The position numbers were made by a program, and so were the translations under genes. Source: Pelagimonas sp. (GTDB lineage Bacteria; Pseudomonadota; Alphaproteobacteria; Rhodobacterales; Rhodobacteraceae). Taken from it: a DNA stretch of 64,000 bases. The notes below the pieces were generated by a model. That model was not told where the DNA came from. It saw only the letters and a program-made list of their open reading frames with translations, and ran no database searches. Each line of letters opens with the position of its first letter. The first letter of the stretch is position 1. Shown one piece after another: positions 54,104 to 63,749 of the stretch. The DNA is taken from the NCBI GenBank assembly GCA_025210455.1, contig JAOARQ010000060.1, positions 1 to 64,000 on the forward strand, given 5' to 3'.

Positions 54104-54567
54104 TTTTGCGGCGGTACGTCTGGGCGCAATTCGCTAACGAATTTATCGAAATCATCCGCCGCCTGAAAGTTCTTGTAGACGCTTGCGAAGCGAACAAAAG
54201 CCACCGTGTCGATGCGCGCGAGGGTCTCCATCACAATCTCACCGATCATCTTCGACGGGATATCTGTTTCGCCCATGCTTTCCAAACGACGCACAATCCC
54301 CGAGATCATCTGATCAACACGATCAGGTTCAATCGGGCGTTTTTGCATCGCTATCCGGATCGACCGCTCCAGCTTATCGCGGTCAAAATCTTCACGCCGA
54401 CCGTTGGTCTTGATGACAATCAGATCACGCAGCTGAACGCGCTCATAGGTCGTGAAACGCCCCCCACAGGCCGGACAAAATCGACGTCGCCGAATGGCGA
54501 CATGGTCCTCTGCGGGCCGTGAATCCTTAACCTGAGTATCAATATTTCCACAAAATGGGCAACGCAT
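54100..54567 (-). CDS. nrdR: Transcriptional repressor NrdR
   Basis: 155 residues: an N-terminal zinc ribbon ([11 protein letters not shown]...[13 protein letters not shown]) and an ATP-cone ([20 protein letters not shown]). NrdR represses ribonucleotide reductase genes when dATP is high. ATG 54567 gives the standard start MRCPFCG; an extension to 54594 is not needed. It leads the nrdR-ribD operon. Its upstream region has a DnaA box. Confidence 0.96.
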   Translation of the reverse strand: MRCPFCGNIDTQVKDSRPAEDHVAIRRRRFCPACGGRFTTYERVQLRDLIVIKTNGRREDFDRDKLERSIRIAMQKRPIEPDRVDQMISGIVRRLESMGETDIPSKMIGEIVMETLARIDTVAFVRFASVYKNFQAADDFDKFVSELRPDVPPQK

Positions 54568-54620
54568 TGCTGGTCCCCTCGCTTGTCTGCTCATCCGCCA
54601 AAACTGTGGGTTTGCCCCAC

Positions 54621-54629
54621 TTATCCACA
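54621..54629 (+). promoter_or_regulatory. DnaA box upstream of nrdR
   Basis: TTATCCACA is a perfect DnaA consensus. On the minus strand it sits just downstream of TATAGT at 54635-54640, a plausible -10 for nrdR-ribD, so DnaA could act at the transcription start. An inverted repeat GTGGG/CCCAC lies next to it at 54606-54620. A single box could be chance. Confidence 0.4.
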
Positions 54630-54736
54630 GGCACTATAGGGGACATCCCATACCTTGGGTAGAGGAGAATTGCAGCCGCTAGATCCTGAAGGGGAAAATC
54701 TGGATCAGCTCCCCTCCTGTCACGAAATCGCAACAA

Positions 54737-55156
54737 TCACAGAGTCAGATGCGCAACAACCCGGCGCTGATGCGGCGCATTGCGATGTTCAAACAGGTAA
54801 ATGCCCTGCCATGTCCCAAGCGCCATCCGCCCACCCACAATCGGGATCGAAAGGCTAACGGGCATCAGGACCGCCTTGATATGGGCCGGCATGTCATCCG
54901 GCCCCTCATAAGTGTGCCTGAGATACGTCATGGCGGGATGATCAGACCTGGGAACAAGGCGCTCAAAAAACGCCTGCAAATCGCTGCGCACCTCTGGATC
55001 GGCGTTTTCCTGTATCAGCAGGCTGCAAGACGTATGTTGCACAAACAGAGTTAAAAGAGCGCTTTCCCGCCCCTGCGCAGACACCCAGCCAGCAACGTCG
55101 CGGGTGAATTCATAAAGACCTACACCACCTGTATGGATTTCAAAAACGGTCGACAT
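54737..55156 (-). CDS. YjbQ family (UPF0047) protein
   Basis: 139 residues with the family signature FVQHTSCSLLIQENADPEVRSDL and HPAMTYLRHTYEGPDDMPAHIKA and the LGTWQGIYLFEHR end. YjbQ proteins have weak thiamine phosphate synthase activity. The histidines that bind metal are all present. ATG 55156 is used, with GTG 55159 just before it. It is 6 bases downstream of the HlyU-like gene, an operon. Confidence 0.9.
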   Translation of the reverse strand: MSTVFEIHTGGVGLYEFTRDVAGWVSAQGRESALLTLFVQHTSCSLLIQENADPEVRSDLQAFFERLVPRSDHPAMTYLRHTYEGPDDMPAHIKAVLMPVSLSIPIVGGRMALGTWQGIYLFEHRNAPHQRRVVAHLTL

Positions 55157-55162
55157 CACGAT

Positions 55163-55444
55163 CTAATCGAAAATCTCATTTCCCATCTGGTCAATAAAAA
55201 CCTTAGCCTTGCGCAAGCTTTCTGCGCGCGCCTCTTCTTCGGATCCCAGCACATCAGCGCGCATCATATGGTGCGATTTCAACTCGGCACCGATGGTCTT
55301 TTCAATCTGCGCAGCAACACGAAAACCACCAGATTCTTTTAACGGCTTTGGCGTGATCGCAAAGTCGTTGTACATCTCAGGTTGCTCTGCCGCCTTAGCA
55401 GAACCATCTTTGGTGCCAAAAAGTTTTGAAAAAAAGGACGACAT
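55163..55444 (-). CDS. HlyU family protein
   Basis: 93 residues, HlyU domain: YNDFAITPKPLKESGGFRVA, then IEKTIGAELKSHHMMRADVL and AKVFIDQMG. The name comes from a Vibrio haemolysin regulator set, but this small beta-rich version has no DNA-binding motif, and its role in alphaproteobacteria is unknown. It precedes yjbQ. Start ATG 55444. Confidence 0.8.
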   Translation of the reverse strand: MSSFFSKLFGTKDGSAKAAEQPEMYNDFAITPKPLKESGGFRVAAQIEKTIGAELKSHHMMRADVLGSEEEARAESLRKAKVFIDQMGNEIFD

Positions 55445-55538
55445 GCCTGCCTCTGCGGTCTGCTGCGGTCGATCTTATATTTGATCTGAGATCACCACAG
55501 GGGAATTGGAAACGCCCCCATTTTGGGGGCGCTTCGCA

Positions 55539-57527
55539 TTACTGATCCAAGAAACTGCGCAGCTTGCGCGAGCGGCTCGGATGTTTGAGCTTACGCAGCG
55601 CTTTCGCTTCGATCTGGCGGATACGTTCGCGCGTCACGCTGAACTGCTGACCCACCTCTTCCAGAGTATGGTCAGTATTCATACCAATACCAAAGCGCAT
55701 GCGCAGAACGCGTTCTTCACGCGGTGTCAGCGAAGACAGAACGCGGGTCGTGGTTTCCTTCAGGTTTTCCTGAATAGCAGAATCCAGCGGCAGAACGGCG
55801 TTCTTATCTTCGATGAAGTCACCAAGCTGGCTGTCCTCTTCATCCCCGATGGGCGTTTCAAGCGAGATCGGCTCTTTGGCGATTTTCATCACCTTTCGCA
55901 CCTTCTCAAGCGGCATCTGCAGCTTTTCTGCCAGTTCTTCCGGTGTCGGTTCGCGGCCAATTTCATGCAGCATCTGGCGACCTGTCCGCACCAGTTTGTT
56001 GATCGTTTCGATCATATGCACCGGAATACGAATGGTGCGCGCCTGATCCGCAATCGAACGCGTGATCGCCTGACGGATCCACCAGGTTGCATAGGTCGAG
56101 AACTTGTAACCGCGACGATATTCGAACTTATCCACCGCCTTCATCAGGCCGATGTTACCTTCCTGAATAAGGTCAAGGAACTGCAGCCCGCGGTTGGTGT
56201 ATTTCTTGGCAATCGAGATCACGAGACGCAGGTTGGCCTCGACCATCTCTTTCTTGGCCTGACGGGCTTCTTTTTCACCCTTTTGCACCTGACCAACGAT
56301 GCGGCGGAACTCAGAGATATCCAGACCGACATATTGACCGACCTGCGCCATATCCGCCCGCAGATCTTCCACCTTGTCTGAGGAGCGTTCGATGAACATC
56401 TGCCAGCCACGGCCAGATTTTCCACCCATCCGTTCCAGCCAGTTCGGATCCAGTTCGTGGCCGCGATACTCATCGACGAACTCGCGGCGGTTAATACGCG
56501 CCTGATCCGCCAATTTCACCATGGCACTGTCGATCGACATGATGCGTTTGTTGATGCCGTAAAGCTGGTCGATCAGCGCTTCGATACGGTTGTTGTGCAG
56601 GTGCAGCTCATTCACCAGTTCAACGATTTCTGAACGCAGCTTTTGATAACGCGCCTCGTCAGCGGTGGAAAAGCTGTCATCCTCATTCAGGGTTGCCGAA
56701 ATCCGGCTGTCCTGCATTTCGGCCAGTTCTTCGTAATCGCGCGCGATCTGATCAAGGGTTTCCAGCACACGCGGCTTCAGCGCGGCTTCCATCGCGGCCA
56801 GCGACATGTTGGCCTGATCATCATCATCGTCGTCATCGTCATTGGCGATGGGGTTGCCATCAGCATCCAGCTCGGGCTCATCGCCCTTGGGCTTGGCCGC
56901 GGCTTCGACATTGCCGGTGTTGACGACAGGTTCGTCCATCTCACCATCTTCGTCCATCTGGCCAGAGAAGGTGGTTTCGAGATCGATCACATCGCGCAGC
57001 AGAATATCTTCGCTCAGAAGTTCTTCGCGCCAGATGGTGATCGCCTGAAAGGTTAGCGGGCTTTCGCACAGCCCGGCAATCATGGTGTTGCGGCCAGCCT
57101 CGATGCGTTTTGCAATGGCGATTTCGCCCTCACGCGACAGCAGCTCAACCGAACCCATTTCGCGCAGGTACATACGCACGGGATCGTCGGTGCGATCCAG
57201 TTTTTCTGTCCCGGAAGAAGCCAGCGCAACATCACCGGCGCGCTTGGTTTCGACCAGTTCGGTCGACCCCTTGTTTTCCTCTTCTTCGCCCTCTTCGTCG
57301 TCTTCAGTGACCTGAATACCCATTTCCGAGAGCATCGACATGACGTCTTCGATCTGGTCAGAGCTGACCTGATCCGGGGGCAATACCTGGTTCAGCTGGT
57401 CATAGGTGATGTAGCCACGCTCGCGGGCCTCGGCGATCATCTTTTTGACCGCCGCCTGGCTCATATCAAGGCTGACATCGTCGTCCTGAACCTGGGTCTT
57501 GGCGTCGTCATTGTCTTTGGCTGCCAT
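55539..57527 (-). CDS. rpoD: RNA polymerase primary sigma factor RpoD
   Basis: 662 residues. Region 1.1 at the start ([20 protein letters not shown]), acidic non-conserved region (about 70-300, including a run of six Asp), region 2 with [19 protein letters not shown] and [15 protein letters not shown], region 3 and region 4 with [33 protein letters not shown]. All functional regions are intact. It follows dnaG in the same direction, as in the macromolecular synthesis operon, with 116 bases between them. Confidence 0.97.
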   Translation of the reverse strand: MAAKDNDDAKTQVQDDDVSLDMSQAAVKKMIAEARERGYITYDQLNQVLPPDQVSSDQIEDVMSMLSEMGIQVTEDDEEGEEEENKGSTELVETKRAGDVALASSGTEKLDRTDDPVRMYLREMGSVELLSREGEIAIAKRIEAGRNTMIAGLCESPLTFQAITIWREELLSEDILLRDVIDLETTFSGQMDEDGEMDEPVVNTGNVEAAAKPKGDEPELDADGNPIANDDDDDDDDQANMSLAAMEAALKPRVLETLDQIARDYEELAEMQDSRISATLNEDDSFSTADEARYQKLRSEIVELVNELHLHNNRIEALIDQLYGINKRIMSIDSAMVKLADQARINRREFVDEYRGHELDPNWLERMGGKSGRGWQMFIERSSDKVEDLRADMAQVGQYVGLDISEFRRIVGQVQKGEKEARQAKKEMVEANLRLVISIAKKYTNRGLQFLDLIQEGNIGLMKAVDKFEYRRGYKFSTYATWWIRQAITRSIADQARTIRIPVHMIETINKLVRTGRQMLHEIGREPTPEELAEKLQMPLEKVRKVMKIAKEPISLETPIGDEEDSQLGDFIEDKNAVLPLDSAIQENLKETTTRVLSSLTPREERVLRMRFGIGMNTDHTLEEVGQQFSVTRERIRQIEAKALRKLKHPSRSRKLRSFLDQ

Positions 57528-57556
57528 GCGGCTCTCCTGATCAGGGATGGGCGGGT

Positions 57557-57595
57557 GATTCGCCGAATCGAATCAAATGACATGATTCCGATTCG
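57557..57595. promoter_or_regulatory. Cluster of five GANTC sites in a palindrome upstream of rpoD
   Basis: Five GANTC sites (57557, 57565, 57570, 57584, 57590) fall within 38 bases, and 57564-57595 forms an imperfect inverted repeat (CGAATCGAATCA / TGATTCCGATTCG). GANTC is the target of the alphaproteobacterial cell-cycle methylase CcrM. The site lies 30 bases upstream of the rpoD start. Confidence 0.6.
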
Positions 57596-57643
57596 ATCAC
57601 CGTTTAACCCTATTTCTTTACCTATTTCTCACCAAAAGGCCAG

Positions 57644-59602
57644 TCACCCCCGGCCCTTGTCGAATCGGATCTGTTTCAGCAGCGAATCAAAGGCGTTTTT
57701 TTCATCTTTGTCGATATGCGCCCCGTTATCCCCAAGGGCAAAATCCGCGTCTTCTTCTTCGTTGCGACGTCCGGCCTGCGCACGGGCCTTGGCCGCTTCG
57801 CCCAGACGCCAGGTCATGGCTTCGTCGGGGTCGTCGGTCAGATCCTGCTCGGCCTCTTCCAGCTCGGCTTTCCACCCTGTCATCGCTTCCAGCTTGGCCA
57901 GTTCGCCCGCGACGGTCATGCGGGTCATGTCATAATTTCCGGGGCTGCGGATACAGGGAACCACAGATACATGGCGCGCCTGCAACAGGGTTTCAAGGGT
58001 CTGCGGCCCCAGAGCATCTTCAACCCGGTCGCGCAGCATCTCTTCTGCCCCGATCGAGCGCAAAATCACATCGCGCAACAGCGCGTGATCTGGATCGCTA
58101 CAGGGCATATCTTCCAACTGGGCCTCAAATTCAGCGGCAACAGCCGGGGTCATCACCAATGAGGCAAGGATAACCGCCTCGCGCAGACGCGTTTCAGCAT
58201 TATCCCCGGCCGCCACCAAAAGCGATGATTTCGCCCCCGCAGTTGGCAGGGGCGGCGCGCGCCAGTCACGCCGCTTGAAACCGGTCTTGAAGCCGCCAGA
58301 CGGCCCACCGCCACGCTGCCCCCGAAACAGCTGAAAGCGCAGATCCTTCAGTTCATCGCCATAATGGCGCTTCAGGCTGGGATCTTTGATCTTCATGATC
58401 CGTTCGCGCAATTGTTTATCCAGCGCGGCCTTGCGTTCTGGGCTGTCGAACACCTTGTCTTCGGTTTCCTGCCGCCAGAGCAATCTCACCATGGGCATCG
58501 CATCGTCCAGCACAGCCTGAACCGCCTCGGGCCCATCACTGCGCAGCAGATCATCCGGGTCTTTGCCATCCGGCATCACAGCAAACCGCAGACCTTTGCC
58601 CGCCTCAAGCAAGGGCAAGGCCAGATCAATCACCCGAAAGGCCGCCCGCAGCCCAGCCTTATCTCCATCCAGCGCGATGATCGGCTCAGAGGACATGCGC
58701 CACATCAATTGCATCTGCGGTTCGGTCACCGCTGTACCCAAAGGCGCAACCGCCGCTGTGAACCCCGCCTCAGACAAGGCGATCACATCCATATAGCCCT
58801 CGGCCACGATCAGAGGCTGGCCCTTGCCGCAGGCTTCGCGGGCGGGGCGCAGGTTATAAAGATTGCGGGATTTGTCGAACAGTTCGGTTTCCGGCGAATT
58901 CAGGTATTTCGCATTGTCATTCGGATCCATGGCCCGACCGCCAAAGGCAATCGCCCGCCCCCGCGCATCACGAATGGGGAACATGATGCGATTGCGAAAC
59001 ACATCATAGGGTTCGCGCCCATTGTTCGAGGCCTTAACCAACCCGGCGGCCAGCATCAGATCCATCGGCACGTTTTTGGCTTTCAATGCCTCACGCAGAT
59101 GTTCCCAGCCCGCCGGCGCAAAGCCAATTTCAAATCGGTCCAAGGCCGCCTGATCCAGCCCCCGCTTGGCCAAATAGGCCCGCGCATCCGCCCCTGCCCC
59201 GGTCTTAAGCTGCAGGCGAAAGAACTGAACCGCCTGCTCCATGACCTCGGTCAGCAGGGTTCTGCGATCCGCCTTTTGCTGCGCCTGCGGGTCACGCTTG
59301 GGCACCTCCATCCCGGCCTCCTGGGCAAGGATCTCAACCGCTTCGATAAAGCTGACATTTTCGGTCTCGGTGACGAATTTGATCGCATCACCTTTGGCGT
59401 GGCAGCCAAAGCAATAGTAATAGCCTTTCTTGTCATCCACATGAAAAGACGCGGTTTTTTCATGGTGAAACGGACAGGGCGACCACATATCCCCCTTGCC
59501 AGGCTGAGACTTGCGATTGTCCCATAGCACCTTGCGCCCGACCACTTGGGCCAGGCTGGTTCGGGTGCGCAATTCATCTAGGAAACCGGGGGGCAGACTC
59601 AT
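57644..59602 (-). CDS. dnaG: DNA primase DnaG
   Basis: 652 residues: N-terminal CHC2 zinc finger (CPFHHEKTASFHVD...YCFGCHAKGD), the Toprim domain with VAEGYMDVIAL and ALDGDKAG, and a C-terminal DnaB-binding helical domain. It makes RNA primers for replication. The start ATG 59602 gives the usual SLPPGFLDELR. Upstream of rpoD in the same direction, as in most bacteria. Confidence 0.96.
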   Translation of the reverse strand: MSLPPGFLDELRTRTSLAQVVGRKVLWDNRKSQPGKGDMWSPCPFHHEKTASFHVDDKKGYYYCFGCHAKGDAIKFVTETENVSFIEAVEILAQEAGMEVPKRDPQAQQKADRRTLLTEVMEQAVQFFRLQLKTGAGADARAYLAKRGLDQAALDRFEIGFAPAGWEHLREALKAKNVPMDLMLAAGLVKASNNGREPYDVFRNRIMFPIRDARGRAIAFGGRAMDPNDNAKYLNSPETELFDKSRNLYNLRPAREACGKGQPLIVAEGYMDVIALSEAGFTAAVAPLGTAVTEPQMQLMWRMSSEPIIALDGDKAGLRAAFRVIDLALPLLEAGKGLRFAVMPDGKDPDDLLRSDGPEAVQAVLDDAMPMVRLLWRQETEDKVFDSPERKAALDKQLRERIMKIKDPSLKRHYGDELKDLRFQLFRGQRGGGPSGGFKTGFKRRDWRAPPLPTAGAKSSLLVAAGDNAETRLREAVILASLVMTPAVAAEFEAQLEDMPCSDPDHALLRDVILRSIGAEEMLRDRVEDALGPQTLETLLQARHVSVVPCIRSPGNYDMTRMTVAGELAKLEAMTGWKAELEEAEQDLTDDPDEAMTWRLGEAAKARAQAGRRNEEEDADFALGDNGAHIDKDEKNAFDSLLKQIRFDKGRG

Positions 59603-59701
59603 GGGGGTGAATATCAGCCCTCAAAGCCGCTTGTGCAAGGGGCCAGTTGAGGTCAATTTTCGCCCGCGTCAAACATTGTCAGATCGGGCGAAACAGGATC
59701 G

Positions 59702-59980
59702 TCAAAGCGTTTCGCAAAGCGCCTTCCAGCTGACGCCGACCTGCTCGTTCAGCTGGTCTTCGGGCAGGGTATAGACCCAATCCGCCAGCATCCCAGCCGC
59801 GTCTTTGCCCAGTTCTTTTTTCAGCACTCTGCTGGCCTTGCGCTTGGATTTGCCATCCGCACGGGCCTGCACAACTTCCATCACCATGGCCGCCTGCGCG
59901 TCACAATCCACCTTTTCTTCATCCGCCATAACAGGCGTTGCCAGACTCAACAGCAGCCCGGCAAATACAGCACCGCGCAT
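59702..59980 (-). CDS. Small secreted protein of unknown function
   Basis: 92 residues: signal peptide (GAVFAGLLLSLATPVMA, cleaved before DEE) and a mature part of about 72 residues, helical, with two cysteines (CDAQAAM and ALCETL) that could form a disulfide, and a basic middle (KSKRKASRVLKKEL). No family recognised. A GGAGACACC site precedes ATG 59980. Single gene between dnaG and the sarcosine oxidase genes. Confidence 0.7.
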   Translation of the reverse strand: MRGAVFAGLLLSLATPVMADEEKVDCDAQAAMVMEVVQARADGKSKRKASRVLKKELGKDAAGMLADWVYTLPEDQLNEQVGVSWKALCETL

Positions 59981-60010
59981 GGGTGTCTCCTTTTACCGCT
60001 TGTCACGGGC

Positions 60011-60562
60011 TTAGACCGCGCCCCGCCGCGCGGCAACTGCGCCCATGGTCTCAGCCAATTCATGAGCAAGAGTTCGCGCCATTGAGCGGAAGGCCATGAT
60101 CCGAAATCCGCCGACGTGCCGGGTGATCAGCACATTCATATGATTCAGTTGCGTTTTTGCCGCAGTCCCCGGGGCAAAACTGGTGGCCCGCAAATCCATC
60201 GGCACCAGACGGGCCAGAACATCTTCGGCCCCTGCTCCGGTCAGATCCACAATGGCCCAGGCGTCGCTTTGATCCGTCACCGCAGCCAGCCCTGCAAGGG
60301 CCTCGCGCGGGTTAGCACCCAGCACAAAGGCCTGCCGTAGGCCGGACCAGACAGCGCTGATATCGCCATGGGTATCCACTGCACCCGGCGCGGGAAACCC
60401 CACGCCAAAAGCGGCCTTCAGCGCCTTCGACACTGCGGCCTGCTGCCCTTTCAATGGGGCAACAGTCCAGATCACCTGTTGATCCACTTCGCTAAGCTGC
60501 ACGCGGCCTTTGCTAAGGGGCAACAAGCCATCACAAGCGGATTTTGCTTTCAGATCAACCAC
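60011..60562 (-). CDS. soxG: Sarcosine oxidase gamma subunit
   Basis: 183 residues matching the SoxG family (QQVIWTVAPLKGQQAAVSKA, AWAIVDLTGAGAEDVLARLV, MDLRATSFAPGTAAKTQLNH, with HVGGFRIMAFRSMARTLAHE near the end). It is a structural subunit of the heterotetramer that oxidises sarcosine to glycine with tetrahydrofolate. GTG 60562 has GAAGGAGG eight bases upstream and overlaps the end of the alpha subunit gene by 8 bases. Confidence 0.9.
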   Translation of the reverse strand: MVDLKAKSACDGLLPLSKGRVQLSEVDQQVIWTVAPLKGQQAAVSKALKAAFGVGFPAPGAVDTHGDISAVWSGLRQAFVLGANPREALAGLAAVTDQSDAWAIVDLTGAGAEDVLARLVPMDLRATSFAPGTAAKTQLNHMNVLITRHVGGFRIMAFRSMARTLAHELAETMGAVAARRGAV

Positions 60563-63488
60563 GCAGCCGCCCTCCTTCGGGATCAAATGCAACCGGATCA
60601 GTCACTTCGCAAACCATATCAACGCCCCGGACATGATCGACCAAGCGCAGCTTGTGCCCATGTCTGCGCCGTCCGTCTTTCAAAAAGCCGAGCGCGCGCA
60701 CTTCGTTCAAAGTGGGGGAATACCCGGTCGATGTGACATAGCCCAAGTCATTTTCGCTGACAGGGTTGGCCCCATCGTTGAACAGATGCGCCCCGGCGGG
60801 GATCTCACCATCATCGACCGGACGCAAGCCCACCAGCTGTTCGCGGTCACGTTCGGTCAGGCCCGGACGCGCGGCCATGGTCTTGCCGATGCAATCTTTT
60901 TTCGCGCTGACCATCTTTTCAAAGCCGCAATCAAAGGCCGTGGTGCGCCCATGGATTTCCGAATGGGTGATATGCCCTTTTTCGATACGCAGCACATTCA
61001 GCGCTTCCATCCCATAGGCCCCGCCGCCCAGCGCCTGCGCACGGGTCACCAACTCGCGGAACAGGCTGTCACCATAGCGCGCGGGCACGGCGATCTCATA
61101 GGCATGTTCGCCGCTAAACGAAATCCGGAACAACCGCCCCTGAACGCCACCAACAGACACCTCACCGCATTGCATGAAAGGAAAGCTTTGATCGCTGATT
61201 GGTTCATCCAGCAGGCCATTCAGCAATTCGCGTGATTTTGGCCCGGCCACAGCAAATTGCGCCCATTGTTCAGTGACGGAAATGAACCGCAGATCCATCT
61301 GCGGGCAAAGCGCCTGATGCACCCATTCCAGATGACGCATCACCTCACCCGCCGCCGCCGTGGTGGTGGTCATCACCCACTGGCTGTCAGACAGGCGCGC
61401 GGTGGTGCCGTCATCCATCACATAGCCATCTTCGCGCAGCATCAACCCATAGCGCACCCGGCCCGGCTTCAGCTTGGAGAAACTGTTGGTGTAAACGAAG
61501 TCCAGAAACGCCCCAACATCCGGCCCCTGCAGGTCAATCTTGCCCAGAGTGGATACATCGCAGATGCCAACCGCCTCGCGCACCATTTTGACTTCGCGAT
61601 CACAGCTTTCACGCCATGTGGTTTCACCGGCTTGCGGGAAATACGAGGGGCGATACCACAGCCCGGCCTCAACAAATTCGGCCTCCATTTCTTGTGAAGC
61701 CTGATGCGAGGTGGTCAGCCGCTCGGGCGCAAACCCTTTGCCCTGCCCCCCAGCGCCCAGCGCCGCAATCGCCACCGGGCTGTAGGGCGGCCGGAAGGTT
61801 GTGGTGCCTGTTTCAGGAATATCCCGCCCGGTCGCATCCGCCAGCACCGCCAGCGCCAGCACGTTTGAACTTTTACCCTGATCCGTCGCCATGCCCTGCG
61901 TGGTGTAGCGCTTCATGTGTTCAACTGATGCGTAGTTTTCCCGCGCCGCCTGTTTCACATCCTTAACGGTCACATCGTTCTGGAAATCCAGCCAGGCGCG
62001 GCCCTTGCCCTCTACGGCGTAAAGCCTGCCGGGCCGGTACTCGCCGCCCTCGGCCTGCGGGATTGCAGGTAAATCACATGACTTGCCCAGCGCCTGCGCG
62101 GCATGCAATCCGGCCTCTGCCCCCTGTTGCAGGCAGGCCGCGGTGGAAAACACGCCATTCGCTGCCCCGGCCACGGTCAGACCGGGCACGGCCCCGTCGC
62201 GCGGCACAAAGGCCAGCAGGTCATCCCGCCAGACGGGGCGGCCATTCATATGGCAGGTCAGATGTAGCGAAGGGTTAAAGCCGCCCGACACGCCCAGCCC
62301 CTGCACATGCATCTTTTCAATCTTGCCATCAGGCAGCCTGATCGAAATCGCCTCAAGCCCCTGCGCCCCATGGGCGCGGGTCACCTGCGCGCCGGAATAA
62401 AACGGCACATCACCAGCCAGGTTGTCTGCATCATGGCGGCTATCAATCAAAGCGGCGACATGCAGACCCGCCTCGGCCAGATCACGCGCGGTTTTATGGG
62501 CGTCATCATTGTTGCCAAAGACAGCCACGGCCTTGCCCGGGGCCACGCCCCAGCGGTTCAGGTAGGCGCGCATCGCCCCGGCCATCATCACACCCGGACG
62601 GTCATTGTCACGAAAAGCGATATGCCGTTCCAGCGCACCGGCACACAGCACCGCGCGTTTTGCCGTGATGCGCCAGAAGCATTCCACCGGCATGCCCGCC
62701 CCATAGGCCATATGGCCGCTGACCCGCTCAAGCGCGCCATAGACACCCTGATCATAGGCCCCTGTCACGGTGGTGCGCGGCATTAGGCGCACATTCTCCA
62801 TGGCCTGCAACTCGGCCAGCACCTCTTTCACCCAGATCTCAGCGGGTTTGCCATCGACCTCTTCCAGATCCACCAGAAGCTGCCCGCCAAAGGCGCCCTC
62901 TTCATGGGCAAGGATCACATCGGCACCGCTGCGCCCGGCGGCCAAAGCGGCCATCAGCCCCGAGGGCCCGCCGCCAATCACCAGAACATCACAAAAGGCA
63001 TAGGCTTTTTCATAGTGCTCAGCCACCGGGTCACCGGACAAGGCCCCAAGGCCCGCAGCCCTGCGGATCATCGGTTCATACAGCTTTTCCCAAAAGGCTT
63101 TGGGCCACATGAATGTCTTGTAATAGAACCCAGCCCCAAAAAATGGCGCGGCCAGATTGTTCACGCTGAGCAGATCGAACCTGCGGCTGGGCCAGCTGTT
63201 CTGACTGCGCGCCTGCAAACCTTCGTAAAGCTCCTGCACAGTGGCGCGCACATTGGGATCCTGCCGCGCGCCCGAGCCAATCGTCACCAAAGCATTGGGT
63301 TCGGCGCTATCCGCCGTCAGCACCCCACGCGGGCGGTGATACTTGAAACTACGCCCCATCAGGCGTTCGCCCGCGCCCATCAGCGCAGAGGCCAGCGTAT
63401 CCCCGGCAAAGCCCTGATAGCGCACACCATCAAAAGAAAAGCTCAGCGGTTTTGAACGGTCAACCCGCCCCTTGCCTTCAATCCGCAT
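60555..63488 (-). CDS. soxA: Sarcosine oxidase alpha subunit
   Basis: 977 residues. The N-terminal region has the small ferredoxin-like domain (DGVRYQGFAGDTLASALMG), then an NAD-binding domain (VLVIGGGPSGLMAALAAGRS) and a C-terminal aminomethyltransferase (GcvT-like) folate domain (about 590-970). It carries NAD and the tetrahydrofolate-binding half of the enzyme. ATG 63488 gives the family start MRIEGKGRVDR and overlaps the delta gene by 11 bases. Not related to the sulfur-oxidation soxA at 42057. Confidence 0.93.
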   Translation of the reverse strand: MRIEGKGRVDRSKPLSFSFDGVRYQGFAGDTLASALMGAGERLMGRSFKYHRPRGVLTADSAEPNALVTIGSGARQDPNVRATVQELYEGLQARSQNSWPSRRFDLLSVNNLAAPFFGAGFYYKTFMWPKAFWEKLYEPMIRRAAGLGALSGDPVAEHYEKAYAFCDVLVIGGGPSGLMAALAAGRSGADVILAHEEGAFGGQLLVDLEEVDGKPAEIWVKEVLAELQAMENVRLMPRTTVTGAYDQGVYGALERVSGHMAYGAGMPVECFWRITAKRAVLCAGALERHIAFRDNDRPGVMMAGAMRAYLNRWGVAPGKAVAVFGNNDDAHKTARDLAEAGLHVAALIDSRHDADNLAGDVPFYSGAQVTRAHGAQGLEAISIRLPDGKIEKMHVQGLGVSGGFNPSLHLTCHMNGRPVWRDDLLAFVPRDGAVPGLTVAGAANGVFSTAACLQQGAEAGLHAAQALGKSCDLPAIPQAEGGEYRPGRLYAVEGKGRAWLDFQNDVTVKDVKQAARENYASVEHMKRYTTQGMATDQGKSSNVLALAVLADATGRDIPETGTTTFRPPYSPVAIAALGAGGQGKGFAPERLTTSHQASQEMEAEFVEAGLWYRPSYFPQAGETTWRESCDREVKMVREAVGICDVSTLGKIDLQGPDVGAFLDFVYTNSFSKLKPGRVRYGLMLREDGYVMDDGTTARLSDSQWVMTTTTAAAGEVMRHLEWVHQALCPQMDLRFISVTEQWAQFAVAGPKSRELLNGLLDEPISDQSFPFMQCGEVSVGGVQGRLFRISFSGEHAYEIAVPARYGDSLFRELVTRAQALGGGAYGMEALNVLRIEKGHITHSEIHGRTTAFDCGFEKMVSAKKDCIGKTMAARPGLTERDREQLVGLRPVDDGEIPAGAHLFNDGANPVSENDLGYVTSTGYSPTLNEVRALGFLKDGRRRHGHKLRLVDHVRGVDMVCEVTDPVAFDPEGGRLRG

Positions 63489-63744
63489 CCTGACCCCCGA
63501 CAAGTTCTGCGCTGTAAATTTCATGGGTGACCGTATCACGTTCCACCCGCAGCCAGGCCCCGCAGCCCCCTTCGTGGAACCACAGATCCTGCGTGCGCCC
63601 CGCAGGGTTATCACGCAGATGCAGATAGTCATTCCACGCGGCCGCACCGGCATCAGGATCAGGGCGGTTCACCATGCAGGCTGCCCCTTGATAATAAAAC
63701 TCTCGCCGGTCACGTTCGCCGCAGATCGGACAGGGTATTCTCAT
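63478..63744 (-). CDS. soxD: Sarcosine oxidase delta subunit
   Basis: 88 residues with the family zinc site CPICGERDRREF and later GGCGAWLRVERDT. The delta subunit is a small zinc-binding component of the heterotetramer. It starts 5 bases after the upstream gene stops and is coupled to the alpha subunit gene. The beta subunit gene (soxB type) is expected beyond the window's right edge. Confidence 0.92.
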   Translation of the reverse strand: MRIPCPICGERDRREFYYQGAACMVNRPDPDAGAAAWNDYLHLRDNPAGRTQDLWFHEGGCGAWLRVERDTVTHEIYSAELVGGQDAD

Positions 63745-63749
63745 GCCTG

